Below are positions 1-8,248 of a stretch of DNA of 64,000 nucleotides, piece by piece. The translations under genes and the position numbers were made by a program. Every line of letters starts with the position of its first letter. Positions within the stretch are counted from its first letter, which is position 1. This stretch comes from Pseudoalteromonas sp. SMS1 (GTDB taxonomy: Bacteria; Pseudomonadota; Gammaproteobacteria; Enterobacterales; Alteromonadaceae): NCBI RefSeq assembly GCF_021530565.1, contig NZ_JAKGBI010000026.1, forward strand, positions 1-64,000. The letters run 5' to 3'. The notes below the pieces were generated by a model that was not told the origin of the DNA, ran no database searches, and was given only the letters and a program-made list of their open reading frames with translations.

Positions 1-56
1 ACCTTGCGCAAAAGAAGCGTGCTCACTGTGTTCGCTGTCGCTAACCTTTTGCACGA

Positions 57-199
57 TAGCCGATGATAGTGTGGGGGCGGCCAGCGGTGGCTTTCCCATG
101 TGAAAGTAGGGTGAAGGCGGGGATAAGAAAGTGAATAGTTTCACTTTCTACCGACTGAACGCGAGGCCTCTGGCCGTCGGCCGGACCATCGCCAGGGCC
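57..199 (+). pseudogene. Degenerate 5S rRNA 3' half, interrupted
   Basis: The stretch from 58 (GCCGATGATAGTGTGGGG) and the block near 98-110 (CCCATGTGAAAGTAGG) match the 3' half of gammaproteobacterial 5S rRNA as I remember it. They are separated by about 17 extra bases. The expected final ATCGCCAGG appears only at about 187-195, after roughly 75 inserted bases that include a perfect hairpin (126-149). No 5' half of a 5S gene is visible. This is therefore read as a broken 5S copy, probably lying just downstream of an rRNA operon outside the window. The comparison is from memory and was not aligned. Confidence 0.6.
126..149. repeat. Perfect inverted repeat inside the 5S remnant
   Basis: AGAAAGTGAA and TTCACTTTCT form a perfect 10-bp stem around a 4-base loop. 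The hairpin sits in the material that interrupts the 5S-like sequence. Its origin is unknown. Confidence 0.7.
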
Positions 200-450
200 A
201 ATAAAAGAAACCCGTTGCAGCAATGCGACGGGTTTTTTGCGTTTAAGATGCTAACACGAGCTTTATGGCGAGGGCAGTGGATCGCATTCACGGTTGTGAT
301 TCTTTATGCCTTTTAAATACATTCTCTTAGCTGCGGTTAAACCAGCGCATTTCACCTTGCGTGAAAAGAGCGTGCTCACAGTGCTCGCTGTCGCTAACCT
401 ATTGTACTTAATTCATCCCTGAAGCTGGGTTCCATCGCGCATCCATGCGC
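185..450 (+). repeat. rrn-tail repeat, copy 1
   Basis: This copy starts with the 5S-like end and the terminator-like AAACCC...GGGTTTTTT. It continues through conserved blocks (TTTATGCCTTTTAAAT, AGCTGCGGTTAAA, CGCTGTCGCTAACCT) to TTCATCCCTGAAGCTGGGTT. Copy 2 at 509-776 has the same blocks in the same order. A third, partial match (CGCTGTCGCTAACCT at 33) lies at the very left edge. Spacing of that block is 353 then 326 bases, so this looks like a tandem array of the rRNA-operon tail. Confidence 0.75.
208..238 (+). terminator. rrn-type terminator, copy 1
   Basis: AACCCGT and ACGGGTT pair around a 12-base loop and are followed by a T run. The position directly after the 5S-like end is where an rRNA operon terminator is expected. 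Confidence 0.65.
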
Positions 451-508
451 TCATCTCTTCGAGCTGAGAAGCTGCGCTTCGGTCTCATTTCGTCCATATG
501 AAAGTAGG

Positions 509-776
509 ACATTGCCAAGCGCCAAATAAAAGAAACCCAGCGCAGCAATGCGACGGGGTTTTTGCGTTTAAAGTGCTAAATTGTGCTTTAGGGCGAGGTG
601 CAGTGAATTGCTTTCACGGTTGTCACCCTTTATGCCTTTTAAATTCATTCCCTTGGCTGCGGTTAAATCAGCTCACTTCACCTTACGCGAAAAGAGCGTA
701 CTCACTGTATTCGCTGTCGCTAACCTTTTGCACTTAATTCATCCCTGAAGCTGGGTTCCGTCGTGCATCCATTCGT
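509..776 (+). repeat. rrn-tail repeat, copy 2
   Basis: Copy 2 begins with GAAAGTAGGACATTGCCAAG, again like a 5S 3' end (GAGAGTAGGACATCGCCAGG in typical genes). It then has a decayed terminator and the same downstream blocks as copy 1. Scattered substitutions show that the duplication is not recent. Confidence 0.75.
533..566 (+). terminator. rrn-type terminator, copy 2 (decayed)
   Basis: AACCC...GGGGTT with inner CGC/GCG pairing and a five-T tail. It is homologous to the terminator at 208-238, but the stem now holds mismatches. Confidence 0.5.
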
Positions 777-1268
777 GCGGTGTTTATCGCTATTATTTTA
801 TATCTTGGCTGTTTTCAATGTCTCTCGATATCCGAATGCAAGAAAATCCCGCAAAAGATGTCAAAATTTCCAGCTGATGATTTGGCAATCTTGAAATATT
901 GTCATGTATTCATATATTGAAAAAACTAGATTTTTGGCCTTGTTTATTCCTTTTTTCACTATTGCTTAATTTTTCAAAGTATAGATTTCAACAGTACATT
1001 CTCTTTGAATTGAAATAACTATATGAAAAGTTTACTTAAAGTGCGTATTTAGAAAAAGTAATTATAATTTTTTCTCAAAATAATGACTCAACTTGAATTA
1101 AGTTTGTTTAAGGATTGAAATTAATGAATAAAACTTTCTATTGTAAATTTTTGCTTACAAAAAGAGGTGAATCAAGTTAAATTTAAGTTAAATTTGTTGT
1201 GTATTAATTCTACAATTGCGCTACATTTTGATTGGAAATTAACCAAATGACATAATAAAGGAACAAGT
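777..1268. other. AT-rich intergenic region before the protease
   Basis: About 490 bases without a supportable gene. The stretch from 880 is strongly AT-rich and presumably holds the protease promoter. I could not single out a convincing -35/-10 pair. An AAGGA ribosome binding site lies just before 1269. Confidence 0.6.
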
Positions 1269-3134
1269 ATGCGTAAATTAAACACACTCGCTTTTGCGGT
1301 ATTGGCAGGCATGTCAGGTAGCTGTTTAGCTCAAGCTGAAATGATGTCAGTTGACCAAAGTAAAGCGATTGAAGATCAATACATCGTTGTATTTAAAACA
1401 CCTGCAGTATTAAATGCTGCAAGTAGCATGGCTGTGTCTAGCTATGCAACTAGCCAAGCGCAAGCACTGACGACTCAGCACAATGTACAAGTTACTAAGA
1501 GCTTTAACGGTGTTTTAAATGGTGTGGTTGTAAATGCTTCTAAACAACAAGTAAAAGAATTACTTAACAACCCAAGCATTGACTACATCGAACAAGATCA
1601 GATTGTAACTATTACGCCTATGGTAGATGCAAGCGCTGACCAAGGAAATGCAATTTGGGGCTTAGATAGGGTTGATCAAAGAGACCTACCATTAAACAGC
1701 AATTATCACTACGACTTTGACGGCTCAGGTGTGACAGCATATGTAATTGATACAGGTGTGCGTATTTCACATGCGGAGTTTGGCGGTCGTGCTAGCCACG
1801 GTTATGACTTTGTCGACAATGATGCAGATTCAAGTGACTGTAATGGTCACGGTACTCACGTTGCTGGTACGATTGGCGGTGGTGAATACGGTGTGGCTAA
1901 GAACGTAAATGTAGTTGGTGTTCGTGTACTAGGATGTACTGGTTCTGGTTCATACTCGGGTGTTATTTCGGGCATTAACTGGGTGAAAGATAATGCGTCA
2001 GGTCCTTCTGTGGCGAACATGAGTTTAGGTGGTGGTGTTTCTCAAGCTGTTGATGATGCTGTAAACACTGCTGTTGCATCGGGTGTAACATTTGTTGTAG
2101 CAGCTGGTAACGATAACAGCAATGCATGTAACTACTCACCAGCAAGAGCTGCAGATGCTGTGACAGTTGGTTCAACAACGAGTTCAGATGCACGCTCTAG
2201 CTTCTCAAACTATGGTAACTGTCTTGATATTTATGCACCTGGTTCGAGCATCAAATCGGCTTGGTATAATTCTGACTCAGCGACAAATACAATTAGTGGT
2301 ACTTCAATGGCTGCGCCTCACGTGGCGGGTGTTGTTGCATTGTATCTGGATGAAAACCCTAGTTTGACTCCTAGTCAAATTGACGCTCTATTGAGTTCAC
2401 GTAGCTCAAAAGATAAAGTCAGTGATGCAAAATCAGGTTCGCCGAATGAACTACTATTCTCACTTGCTGATAGTACGCCTCCACCACCACCACCAACGCT
2501 ACCTGAGCTAGATGACGGTGTTTCAGTTGGTGCAAGCGGTGCATCTGGTAGCGAAACACACTATCTGTTTAAAGTACCAGCAGGCAAAGATACATTGACT
2601 GTCACCCTGTCAGGTGGCACAGGTGATGCCGATCTTTATGTTCAGCAGGGTCAGAAAGCAACTCAAAGCAGCTATACGTGCCGCCCTTATAAGAGTGGTA
2701 ACGAAGAAGTTTGTACTATCAACAACCCTGCAGCAGGTGATTGGTACATCATGTTACACGGTTACTCTGCATACTCTGGCGCGAGCTTAGTGGCAGCGAC
2801 TTCAACAGGCGGTGGCGGCTGTGGTGCGAATTGTCTAGAAAACGGTGTACCGGTAACTGGCTTATCTGGCGCATCAGGTAGTGAAGTTGCTTACACAATT
2901 GACGTACCAGCAAACTCAACGCTTAGCGTAGAAATCTCAGGCGGTTCAGGTGATGCTGACTTATATGTAAGAAAGGACCAAGCGCCAACAACGACAACAT
3001 ATGACTGTAGACCATACCGTAACGGCAATAGTGAAACATGTACACTGACTAATAATGGCGGAGCAGCAACGTACCACATTATGCTACGCGGTTATAACAC
3101 TTACTCTGGTGTTACTCTAAAAGGTAGCTACTAA
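1269..3134 (+). CDS. Secreted subtilisin-like serine protease (S8) with two PPC domains
   Basis: A 621-residue extracellular alkaline protease precursor. Residues 1-22 form a signal peptide ending CLA-QA. About 36-115 is an inhibitor I9 propeptide. About 130-400 is the S8 catalytic domain with Asp161 (AYVIDTG), His194 (NGHGTHVAG), oxyanion Asn281 (AAGND) and Ser346 (SGTSMAAPH). A proline-rich linker near 405 leads to two C-terminal pre-peptidase (PPC) domains, about 420-500 and 530-618, both with GDADLYV and CRPY...G..E.C.T motifs. The family is the proteinase K/aqualysin-like proteases common in marine Alteromonadales; PPC domains are usually removed during maturation or help bind insoluble substrate. 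It stands alone between the rrn debris and a bidirectional terminator. AAGGA precedes the ATG. Confidence 0.95.
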   Translation: MRKLNTLAFAVLAGMSGSCLAQAEMMSVDQSKAIEDQYIVVFKTPAVLNAASSMAVSSYATSQAQALTTQHNVQVTKSFNGVLNGVVVNASKQQVKELLNNPSIDYIEQDQIVTITPMVDASADQGNAIWGLDRVDQRDLPLNSNYHYDFDGSGVTAYVIDTGVRISHAEFGGRASHGYDFVDNDADSSDCNGHGTHVAGTIGGGEYGVAKNVNVVGVRVLGCTGSGSYSGVISGINWVKDNASGPSVANMSLGGGVSQAVDDAVNTAVASGVTFVVAAGNDNSNACNYSPARAADAVTVGSTTSSDARSSFSNYGNCLDIYAPGSSIKSAWYNSDSATNTISGTSMAAPHVAGVVALYLDENPSLTPSQIDALLSSRSSKDKVSDAKSGSPNELLFSLADSTPPPPPPTLPELDDGVSVGASGASGSETHYLFKVPAGKDTLTVTLSGGTGDADLYVQQGQKATQSSYTCRPYKSGNEEVCTINNPAAGDWYIMLHGYSAYSGASLVAATSTGGGGCGANCLENGVPVTGLSGASGSEVAYTIDVPANSTLSVEISGGSGDADLYVRKDQAPTTTTYDCRPYRNGNSETCTLTNNGGAATYHIMLRGYNTYSGVTLKGSY

Positions 3135-3142
3135 GAGTAAGA

Positions 3143-3169
3143 AAAAAGGGAGCGTCATGCTCCCTTTTT
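3143..3169. terminator. Bidirectional terminator, protease / rlmI
   Basis: AAAAAGGGAGC and GCTCCCTTTTT form a perfect 11-bp stem around a 5-base loop. A/T runs on both sides let it serve both convergent genes. Confidence 0.9.
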
Positions 3170-3175
3170 CATGTC

Positions 3176-4366
3176 TTAATATACTTTACAAATGAGCCCT
3201 TTGAGGTAAAACCCTTCTGGGTAAAAACCGGCAATAGGGTGGTCAGGTGCTTGGTTCAACCTTTCCATGATGACAAGGTCACGCTTAGCGTCTAGCGCAG
3301 CATCAGCGACAACTTTTTGGAAGAGGTTTTGATCCATTAGTCCTGAACACGAGAATGTTAACAGTGTTCCGCCTGGCTTAAGTAATTGCATTGCAAGCAT
3401 ATTTATGTCTTTGTAGCCTCGACATGCACCCGTTAGCTGGGCTTTGCTTTCTGCAAATTTTGGCGGGTCCATGACAATAGTATCAAATTGCTTACCCATT
3501 TCTCGGTATTCTCTTAGCAATTTAAATACATCCTTTTTGACAAAGTCGACCTTGCTAAGGTCAAGGTTGTTATGCTCAACATTTCTTTTGGCGGTATCGA
3601 GGGCTGGCTGAGAAACATCAACATTGATAACTTCATCACATCCCCCCCTGAGTGCATACAAACTAAATGTGCCTGTGTAGCAAAAGCAATTTAATACCGT
3701 TTTACCTTTGGAGAACCTTTCCAGTGCCGCACGGCTATCTCGTTGGTCTAAATAAAAACCGGTTTTATGGCCGTTAATAATATCAACTTCCAATTTTAAG
3801 CCATTCTCTTCAATTAGAACGGTTTCTTTTGGTGCATCACCATGAAGAGGGCCTGTGATTTTTTCAAGGCCTTCTTTCTTTCTGACATCCACATCAGAAC
3901 GTTCGTAGACTGCACATTCAGGGAACAACTCTCTCAGTGCAGCAACGATTTCTCCTTTGTGTCTTTCGGCACCTGCACTTAAGAGTTGGCAAACCAAGTA
4001 GTTGTCGAATTTATCGATTGTGATGCCCGGTAGCCCATCTGATTCTGCTGCACAGAGCCTGTAACCAGTTAGTCCGCCTTCGTCGATAACATACTCTCTC
4101 ACTTGTCGTGCACGGCTTAAACGGCGCTTAAAGAAGCTTTGGTCAATTTGCTCTGACTCATCAAAAGTCCAGATCCGTGCTCTGATTTGAGAACTAGGAC
4201 TATATGCCGCAGTGGCCAAGTATTGTCCATCATGGCTGTATACTTTTACTAAGTCACCAAGTCCAGGTTTACCTTTGATCTTTTTAATCGCTTTGGAGAA
4301 TATCCAAGGATGTTTTCTTTTAAGAGATTTTTCTCGGCCGGGTTGTAAATACAGCGCACAAGACAT
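3176..4366 (-). CDS. rlmI: 23S rRNA m5C1962 methyltransferase RlmI
   Basis: A 396-residue class I SAM-dependent rRNA cytosine-C5 methyltransferase, the same length as E. coli RlmI. An N-terminal PUA-type RNA-binding domain covers about residues 1-75. The segment GHKTGFYLDQRDSR near 205 is the hallmark before the Rossmann domain. SAM motif I is NCFCYTGTFSLYAL near 230, followed by MDPPKF near 298 and FSCSGLMD near 343, which holds the conserved cysteine. The role is modification of C1962 of 23S rRNA. The ATG at 4366 has AAGGA seven bases upstream. It is convergent with the protease and shares its terminator. Confidence 0.93.
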   Translation of the reverse strand: MSCALYLQPGREKSLKRKHPWIFSKAIKKIKGKPGLGDLVKVYSHDGQYLATAAYSPSSQIRARIWTFDESEQIDQSFFKRRLSRARQVREYVIDEGGLTGYRLCAAESDGLPGITIDKFDNYLVCQLLSAGAERHKGEIVAALRELFPECAVYERSDVDVRKKEGLEKITGPLHGDAPKETVLIEENGLKLEVDIINGHKTGFYLDQRDSRAALERFSKGKTVLNCFCYTGTFSLYALRGGCDEVINVDVSQPALDTAKRNVEHNNLDLSKVDFVKKDVFKLLREYREMGKQFDTIVMDPPKFAESKAQLTGACRGYKDINMLAMQLLKPGGTLLTFSCSGLMDQNLFQKVVADAALDAKRDLVIMERLNQAPDHPIAGFYPEGFYLKGLICKVY

Positions 4367-4449
4367 ATAAATTCCTTACTAAGTAGAATCCTGTCATTTT
4401 AGTGAAGGGGGTTCCAACATACAATGTGAAGGATAAGGTTTAGGTAAAA

Positions 4450-5091
4450 ATGATGGTGAATATGAACGATTTTGAGCAAGTATTTAAGGAATTTATGCTT
4501 GGGACCCCTTTTGCCGACACGGCACATGATCTTTCTCATGTCCAAAGAGTGGTAAAAACAGCAAAGCAGTTGGCCATAGAAGAAGACGCTGATTTGGAGG
4601 TGGTGGTGCCCGCAGCATGGTTACATGATTGTGTTGCCGTTGCGAAGAATCACCCTGATAGAGCAAAAGCATCTAAATTGGCTGCGGACAAGGCTGAGCG
4701 ATTCCTCATTGAAATTGGTTACCCTCAAGAAAAATTGGAAGGGATACATCATGCAATCGTTGCACACAGCTTTAGCGCCAATGTGCCACCGACAACGTTA
4801 GAAGCGCAAATAGTCCAAGATGCAGATCGGATGGATGCATTGGGGGCAATCGGCGTTAGCCGCTGCATGAAGGTGGGTGGCGCAATAGCGAGGCACTTGT
4901 ACCACACCGCAGACCCTTTTTGTGCTGATAGGGATCCTGATGACAAAAACTATACACTCGATCACTTCTTTATTAAGTTGTTGCACATTGAGTCTCAAAT
5001 GCACACACTGGCAGCTAAAAAGGAAGCACAACGTCGTACTGAGTTTATGCGCAGGTTTCTCGATGAACTTGCAAGAGAAATCAAAGAATAA
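4450..5091 (+). CDS. HD-domain phosphohydrolase (YedJ-like)
   Basis: A 213-residue HD-superfamily metal-dependent phosphohydrolase. The metal ligands are visible as His in DLSHVQRV near residue 29, the HD pair in AAWLHDCVAV near 54, HHAIVAHS near 100 and D in VQDADRMDALG near 125. It resembles E. coli YedJ and related proteins, whose physiological substrate is not firmly established. The start is uncertain: ATG codons at 4450, 4453 and 4462 are in frame and none has a strong Shine-Dalgarno sequence. It is convergent with the channel gene, with a gap of only 10 bases and no visible terminator. Confidence 0.85.
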   Translation: MMVNMNDFEQVFKEFMLGTPFADTAHDLSHVQRVVKTAKQLAIEEDADLEVVVPAAWLHDCVAVAKNHPDRAKASKLAADKAERFLIEIGYPQEKLEGIHHAIVAHSFSANVPPTTLEAQIVQDADRMDALGAIGVSRCMKVGGAIARHLYHTADPFCADRDPDDKNYTLDHFFIKLLHIESQMHTLAAKKEAQRRTEFMRRFLDELAREIKE

Positions 5092-5101
5092 AGCCGCTTG
5101 C

Positions 5102-6082
5102 TTAACGTGTCATTCGTTTTACGAACACGACGACAAAAAGTGCTAAAGAGAAGCTACCAATAAAAGCTTCTATCGTCGCAATAAGGCGAGTGATCCCAAC
5201 AGGGGTTATATCGCCATAGCCCAAAGTTGTAAAAGTAACCACGCTGAAATAAAAGCAATTTAACATGGCGTGAAGGTTATCCTCTAAGGAAGCGGATGTA
5301 TCAATACGGATAGTTTCATCATTATAATTAATGCCGAGTACAAAGTAGCATAGCGCACACAAAAGGATCATACCCAAACTGAACCTGATGACATTTTCAG
5401 GTTTTTCACCATAGCCGCAAAGCATATCAATAAAGCTAGAGACGAGGCGCTTTTTAGAGTATTTAGGGTATTGCGCATGACGCATTCGTAATTCACTGTA
5501 TGTATACTTACCAGCCATCTCGAATAAGCCCTGTTGCTCAGCTCCTTTTCTGAGCAGTCTATAGATTTCTTCACTTTGCAGGTACAGATCTTGCGCTTCA
5601 TCGTAGTTCTTTTGTTTGGTCGCTTCTATGGCCTGACTTTCTTGGAGTAATTTGTCGCCTAGGACGAGGTTGTCTATTCTTGTCGCATTAAGTTTAATGC
5701 CTAATATATTGGTATTTTCGAGTTTGCAGCAATGTAGGTTTGCGTCCCGTAAATCAGCTTTCATCAAAGAGGCACTTTTAATGGTGCTGTTAAAAAGATG
5801 GGCGCCATGCAAATTAGCACGATAAAAATTGCTGTAAGAGAGGTCATAGCCATTATGGTCGTTAAACTTAACTAAGTTTAACCCTTCAAGGTTAGCCCTT
5901 TTTAACTCTAACCCTTGTAATAATCCTCCTTTTTTAGCATAACGCTCAAGTTTTTGTGACAATTCTAATCCACTTTTGTCAAACTTGGCATCATGCCAAA
6001 AGCAATATCCAGAGCCCATATCGATTTCTTGGCAACTATGGCCATCAGGTGAGATATACTGGCATTTAGGTTTGTTGGTCAT
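5102..6082 (-). CDS. Pentapeptide-repeat protein fused to a two-TM potassium-channel pore
   Basis: A 326-residue fusion. The N-terminus carries Cys7, Cys17, Cys27 and His30, a spacing that could bind zinc. Pentapeptide repeats of the A(D/N)LXX type follow from about 55 to 130 (RANLEGL, RANLHGA, KADLRDANL). A helical segment near 140-200 has a TPR-like look. Two transmembrane helices (about 237-257 and 300-322) bracket the pore helix and selectivity filter TTLGYGD at 285-291, the signature of K+ channels (Ion_trans_2). It probably forms a tetrameric membrane channel with a cytosolic sensor; the ligand is unknown. AGGAG lies about 15 bases before the ATG, further than usual. Confidence 0.85.
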   Translation of the reverse strand: MTNKPKCQYISPDGHSCQEIDMGSGYCFWHDAKFDKSGLELSQKLERYAKKGGLLQGLELKRANLEGLNLVKFNDHNGYDLSYSNFYRANLHGAHLFNSTIKSASLMKADLRDANLHCCKLENTNILGIKLNATRIDNLVLGDKLLQESQAIEATKQKNYDEAQDLYLQSEEIYRLLRKGAEQQGLFEMAGKYTYSELRMRHAQYPKYSKKRLVSSFIDMLCGYGEKPENVIRFSLGMILLCALCYFVLGINYNDETIRIDTSASLEDNLHAMLNCFYFSVVTFTTLGYGDITPVGITRLIATIEAFIGSFSLALFVVVFVKRMTR

Positions 6083-6160
6083 GGTCGTTTATTTTTTCTC
6101 CTGATAACTATAAAGGTAGCAGCAATTCTCAGAATTAAATGAAAAAGCAGCAAATTTTCT

Positions 6161-6829
6161 ATGGAATTCAATTATCAATTAAAACTAAGCAAGCGCAGAA
6201 AGACCGTTGCAATCAAAGTGCGGACTTCTGGGATCTGTGTGTATGCGCCACACAATATTTGTAAAACTTGGCTCTCTAACTGGGTGCATTCAAAACAAAA
6301 GTGGATCTTGGAGAAGCAAAAATCATTGCATGAGCAGCCACCTAACACGCTGTGGGCGTCAAATAAAATATTAGTGTATGGACATGAATATGACTTGGTA
6401 AATGACGCGTCTAAAAGTGAAATTGATCATGATAATCGACGGGTGTATTTGACTGCTGACTGGCAGGAAAATAGTGCAGCCGCCATTATGGAAGTAAAGC
6501 AATTATTCACGGAAAATTTGAATGAGTACTTACTGTCAACTTTGCCTAAATATAAAAATTTAATGCAATCTGATTACACATCGCTAAAAGTCAGGTTTTA
6601 TAAAAGACGGTGGGGGAGTTTGTCGTCAACAGGTGTTATTGCTTTTAACTGTGCGTTATTGGGTGCACCTAAATGGGTAATTAACTATGTTATTGTCCAT
6701 GAGCTTGCACATTTTCATGTGATGGCGCACAACCGTGCTTTTTGGGACATTGTTTCACGTTTCGATCAAAACCATGTAAAAGCTAAGCAATATCTTAAAG
6801 CGTATGGCCAAACATTATCTGAATGGTAA
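6161..6829 (+). CDS. YgjP-like zinc metallopeptidase-fold protein
   Basis: A 222-residue protein of the YgjP/WLM (DUF45) family. The zinc site is VIVHELAHFHVMAHNRAFW near residue 185, with HExxH realised as HELAH and a downstream His. Upstream motifs typical of the family are KLSKRRKTVAIKVR near the N-terminus and FYKRRWGSLSSTG near 145. The substrate in vivo is uncertain in this family. A second, more distant relative is at 62583-63095. The gene stands alone between the channel gene and the tRNA-Tyr pair; no strong ribosome binding site is seen before the ATG. Confidence 0.85.
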   Translation: MEFNYQLKLSKRRKTVAIKVRTSGICVYAPHNICKTWLSNWVHSKQKWILEKQKSLHEQPPNTLWASNKILVYGHEYDLVNDASKSEIDHDNRRVYLTADWQENSAAAIMEVKQLFTENLNEYLLSTLPKYKNLMQSDYTSLKVRFYKRRWGSLSSTGVIAFNCALLGAPKWVINYVIVHELAHFHVMAHNRAFWDIVSRFDQNHVKAKQYLKAYGQTLSEW

Positions 6830-6865
6830 TTAAATTTGAAATATTAAGACAATAAGATAAGAGAG

Positions 6866-6950
6866 TGGTGGAGGGAGCTGGATTCGAACCAGCGAAGGCT
6901 GAGCCGTCAGATTTACAGTCTGATCCCTTTGGCCGCTCGGGAACCCCTCC
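6866..6950 (-). tRNA. tyrT: tRNA-Tyr (GTA), copy A
   Basis: Read on the minus strand this is an 85-base class II tRNA from GGAGGGGTTCCCGAGCGGCC to CCCTCCACCA. The anticodon GTA sits in CAGACTGTAAATCTG, the T arm is GGTTCGAATCC, there is a long variable arm, and CCA is encoded. It is identical to copy B. Confidence 0.97.
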
Positions 6951-6969
6951 GAATTGTACTTTGTGTTGA

Positions 6970-7054
6970 TGGTGGAGGGAGCTGGATTCGAACCAGCGAA
7001 GGCTGAGCCGTCAGATTTACAGTCTGATCCCTTTGGCCGCTCGGGAACCCCTCC
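6970..7054 (-). tRNA. tyrT: tRNA-Tyr (GTA), copy B
   Basis: Same 85-base sequence as copy A, with encoded CCA and anticodon GTA. Only 19 bases separate the copies, so they are almost certainly cotranscribed, as in many gammaproteobacterial tyrosine tRNA operons. Copy B is upstream in transcription. Confidence 0.97.
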
Positions 7055-7166
7055 TCAACAACGGCGCTGATAATATCAAAGTTTTTGACGAAGTAAAGAA
7101 ATGTCCTAAAGTTTTTTCAAAAAATGCCGATAAATTTTCATACTTTGATTTTTTTGGCGAAAATCC

Positions 7167-7688
7167 ATGCAGATAGATGAATTGTTACTCAAGGAAGCGC
7201 AACTAGGCGTTGCACTGAATATTAGTGTACATGAATCACGAAGAGGTGATTTTGGATTACTCTTGAGTGCACTTTCACAAGATGCTTTGGATTTTAGTCA
7301 ATTTGACCTTCCTCGCTCTGCGGTTGATGAAAAAGATAGCTCAGAGGAAGCATTAAAGAAGGAGTTGCAAGTTGGCCCTAAAAAGCCGCTTGCCCCCGCG
7401 GAGTTTGACTTTCTTATTGGGCAATATAACCGCCACTTTGTAAAAGATGGCGGCTTAGAAGACATAAAGTTAAATGAGTGTTTAGATCCAGAACCTTTGC
7501 ATATTCGAGATGATAAAACGCACGTACCGCTGTTTGTTGTGGAAAACTTAGAACCAGCTGTTAGAGCGAGGCTTATCAAACAGAAGCAACCAGAGGTGAA
7601 AGGGAAAGAAAATGAAATTGATGCGGCTGGATTTTATGATCAGCTTGCCAGTGGCAAAATGCAATCTCAATTACGAGTATCTGTCTAA
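7167..7688 (+). CDS. Conserved protein of unknown function, VC2046/SO_2500-like
   Basis: A 173-residue soluble, acidic protein without signal peptide or transmembrane segment. The opening (MQIDELLLKEAQLGVALNISV) and the segment APAEFDFLIGQYNRHFV around residue 75 recall the uncharacterised VC2046/SO_2500 family of Vibrio and Shewanella; this is from memory and not certain. No catalytic motif is seen. It is monocistronic, divergent from the tRNA-Tyr pair, and ends before a strong terminator. Confidence 0.65.
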   Translation: MQIDELLLKEAQLGVALNISVHESRRGDFGLLLSALSQDALDFSQFDLPRSAVDEKDSSEEALKKELQVGPKKPLAPAEFDFLIGQYNRHFVKDGGLEDIKLNECLDPEPLHIRDDKTHVPLFVVENLEPAVRARLIKQKQPEVKGKENEIDAAGFYDQLASGKMQSQLRVSV

Positions 7689-7732
7689 GTATGTACTTAA
7701 CTTTTGAACACGAGTCAGGTTCGTTTGCAATT

Positions 7733-7763
7733 GGTGGCGATACAACGTAATCGCCACCCTTTA
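7733..7763 (+). terminator. Terminator after the 173-aa gene
   Basis: GGTGGCGAT and ATCGCCACC form a perfect 9-bp stem around an 8-base loop, followed by CTTT. Confidence 0.75.
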
Positions 7764-7777
7764 AAGCTTAAAGTGCT

Positions 7778-8233
7778 TTAACCATGGCACTTTTTAAACT
7801 TTTTCCCACTTAGGCATGGGCAAGGATCGTTTCTGCTTACTTTTTTATCATTGCTAGGATACAGCTCACCATCGAGATACACCCACCGCCCTTCCTCTTT
7901 TATAAATCGTGAGCGCTCGTGAAGCATGCCCAGTTGTTGGCCTTCTAAATAAGAGGCTTTAAACTCAACATATTGGAAGTTGTCATCGTGATTTGTGTCA
8001 ATGATTTCCAAATTGACAAACTCAACCTGATTGGCAAAAAGTAGTATGTCTTCTGTGGTGTGCTCATGGCGTTTTTCCTGAGCATAAGTCTGTACAATAT
8101 AATTACCTTCTTTCATACAGTATGCACTATACCGAGAGCGCATTAGCAGCTCCGCAGTTTCTGGTTGTCGTTGTCCAGATATAAACTTCTGACAACACTG
8201 TTCATAGGGTTGAGCTTGGCCACAAAAACACAT
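7778..8233 (-). CDS. ychJ: YchJ-family SEC-C motif protein
   Basis: A 151-residue YchJ/UPF0225 protein. SEC-C zinc-binding motifs occur at both ends: CFCGQAQPYEQCC at residues 2-14 and NDPCPCLSGKKFKKCHG at the C-terminus. The conserved MRSRYSAYCMKEGNYIVQT segment near 32-50 belongs to the YchJ middle domain (NTF2-like fold). The exact function is unknown. It lies 15 bases downstream of the SulA-like gene on the same strand and may be cotranscribed with it. Confidence 0.9.
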   Translation of the reverse strand: MCFCGQAQPYEQCCQKFISGQRQPETAELLMRSRYSAYCMKEGNYIVQTYAQEKRHEHTTEDILLFANQVEFVNLEIIDTNHDDNFQYVEFKASYLEGQQLGMLHERSRFIKEEGRWVYLDGELYPSNDKKVSRNDPCPCLSGKKFKKCHG

Positions 8234-8248
8234 AGAAAACCTAAATTA

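Noticed and set aside
41..316. Overlapping open frames of about 60 codons on both strands at the left edge
   Set aside because: They lie in the 5S-like debris and terminator repeats and have no ribosome binding site or protein-like composition.
498..737. 79-codon frame in rrn-tail repeat copy 2
   Set aside because: It runs through the terminator-like hairpin and duplicates the frame seen in copy 1; best explained as non-coding repeat.
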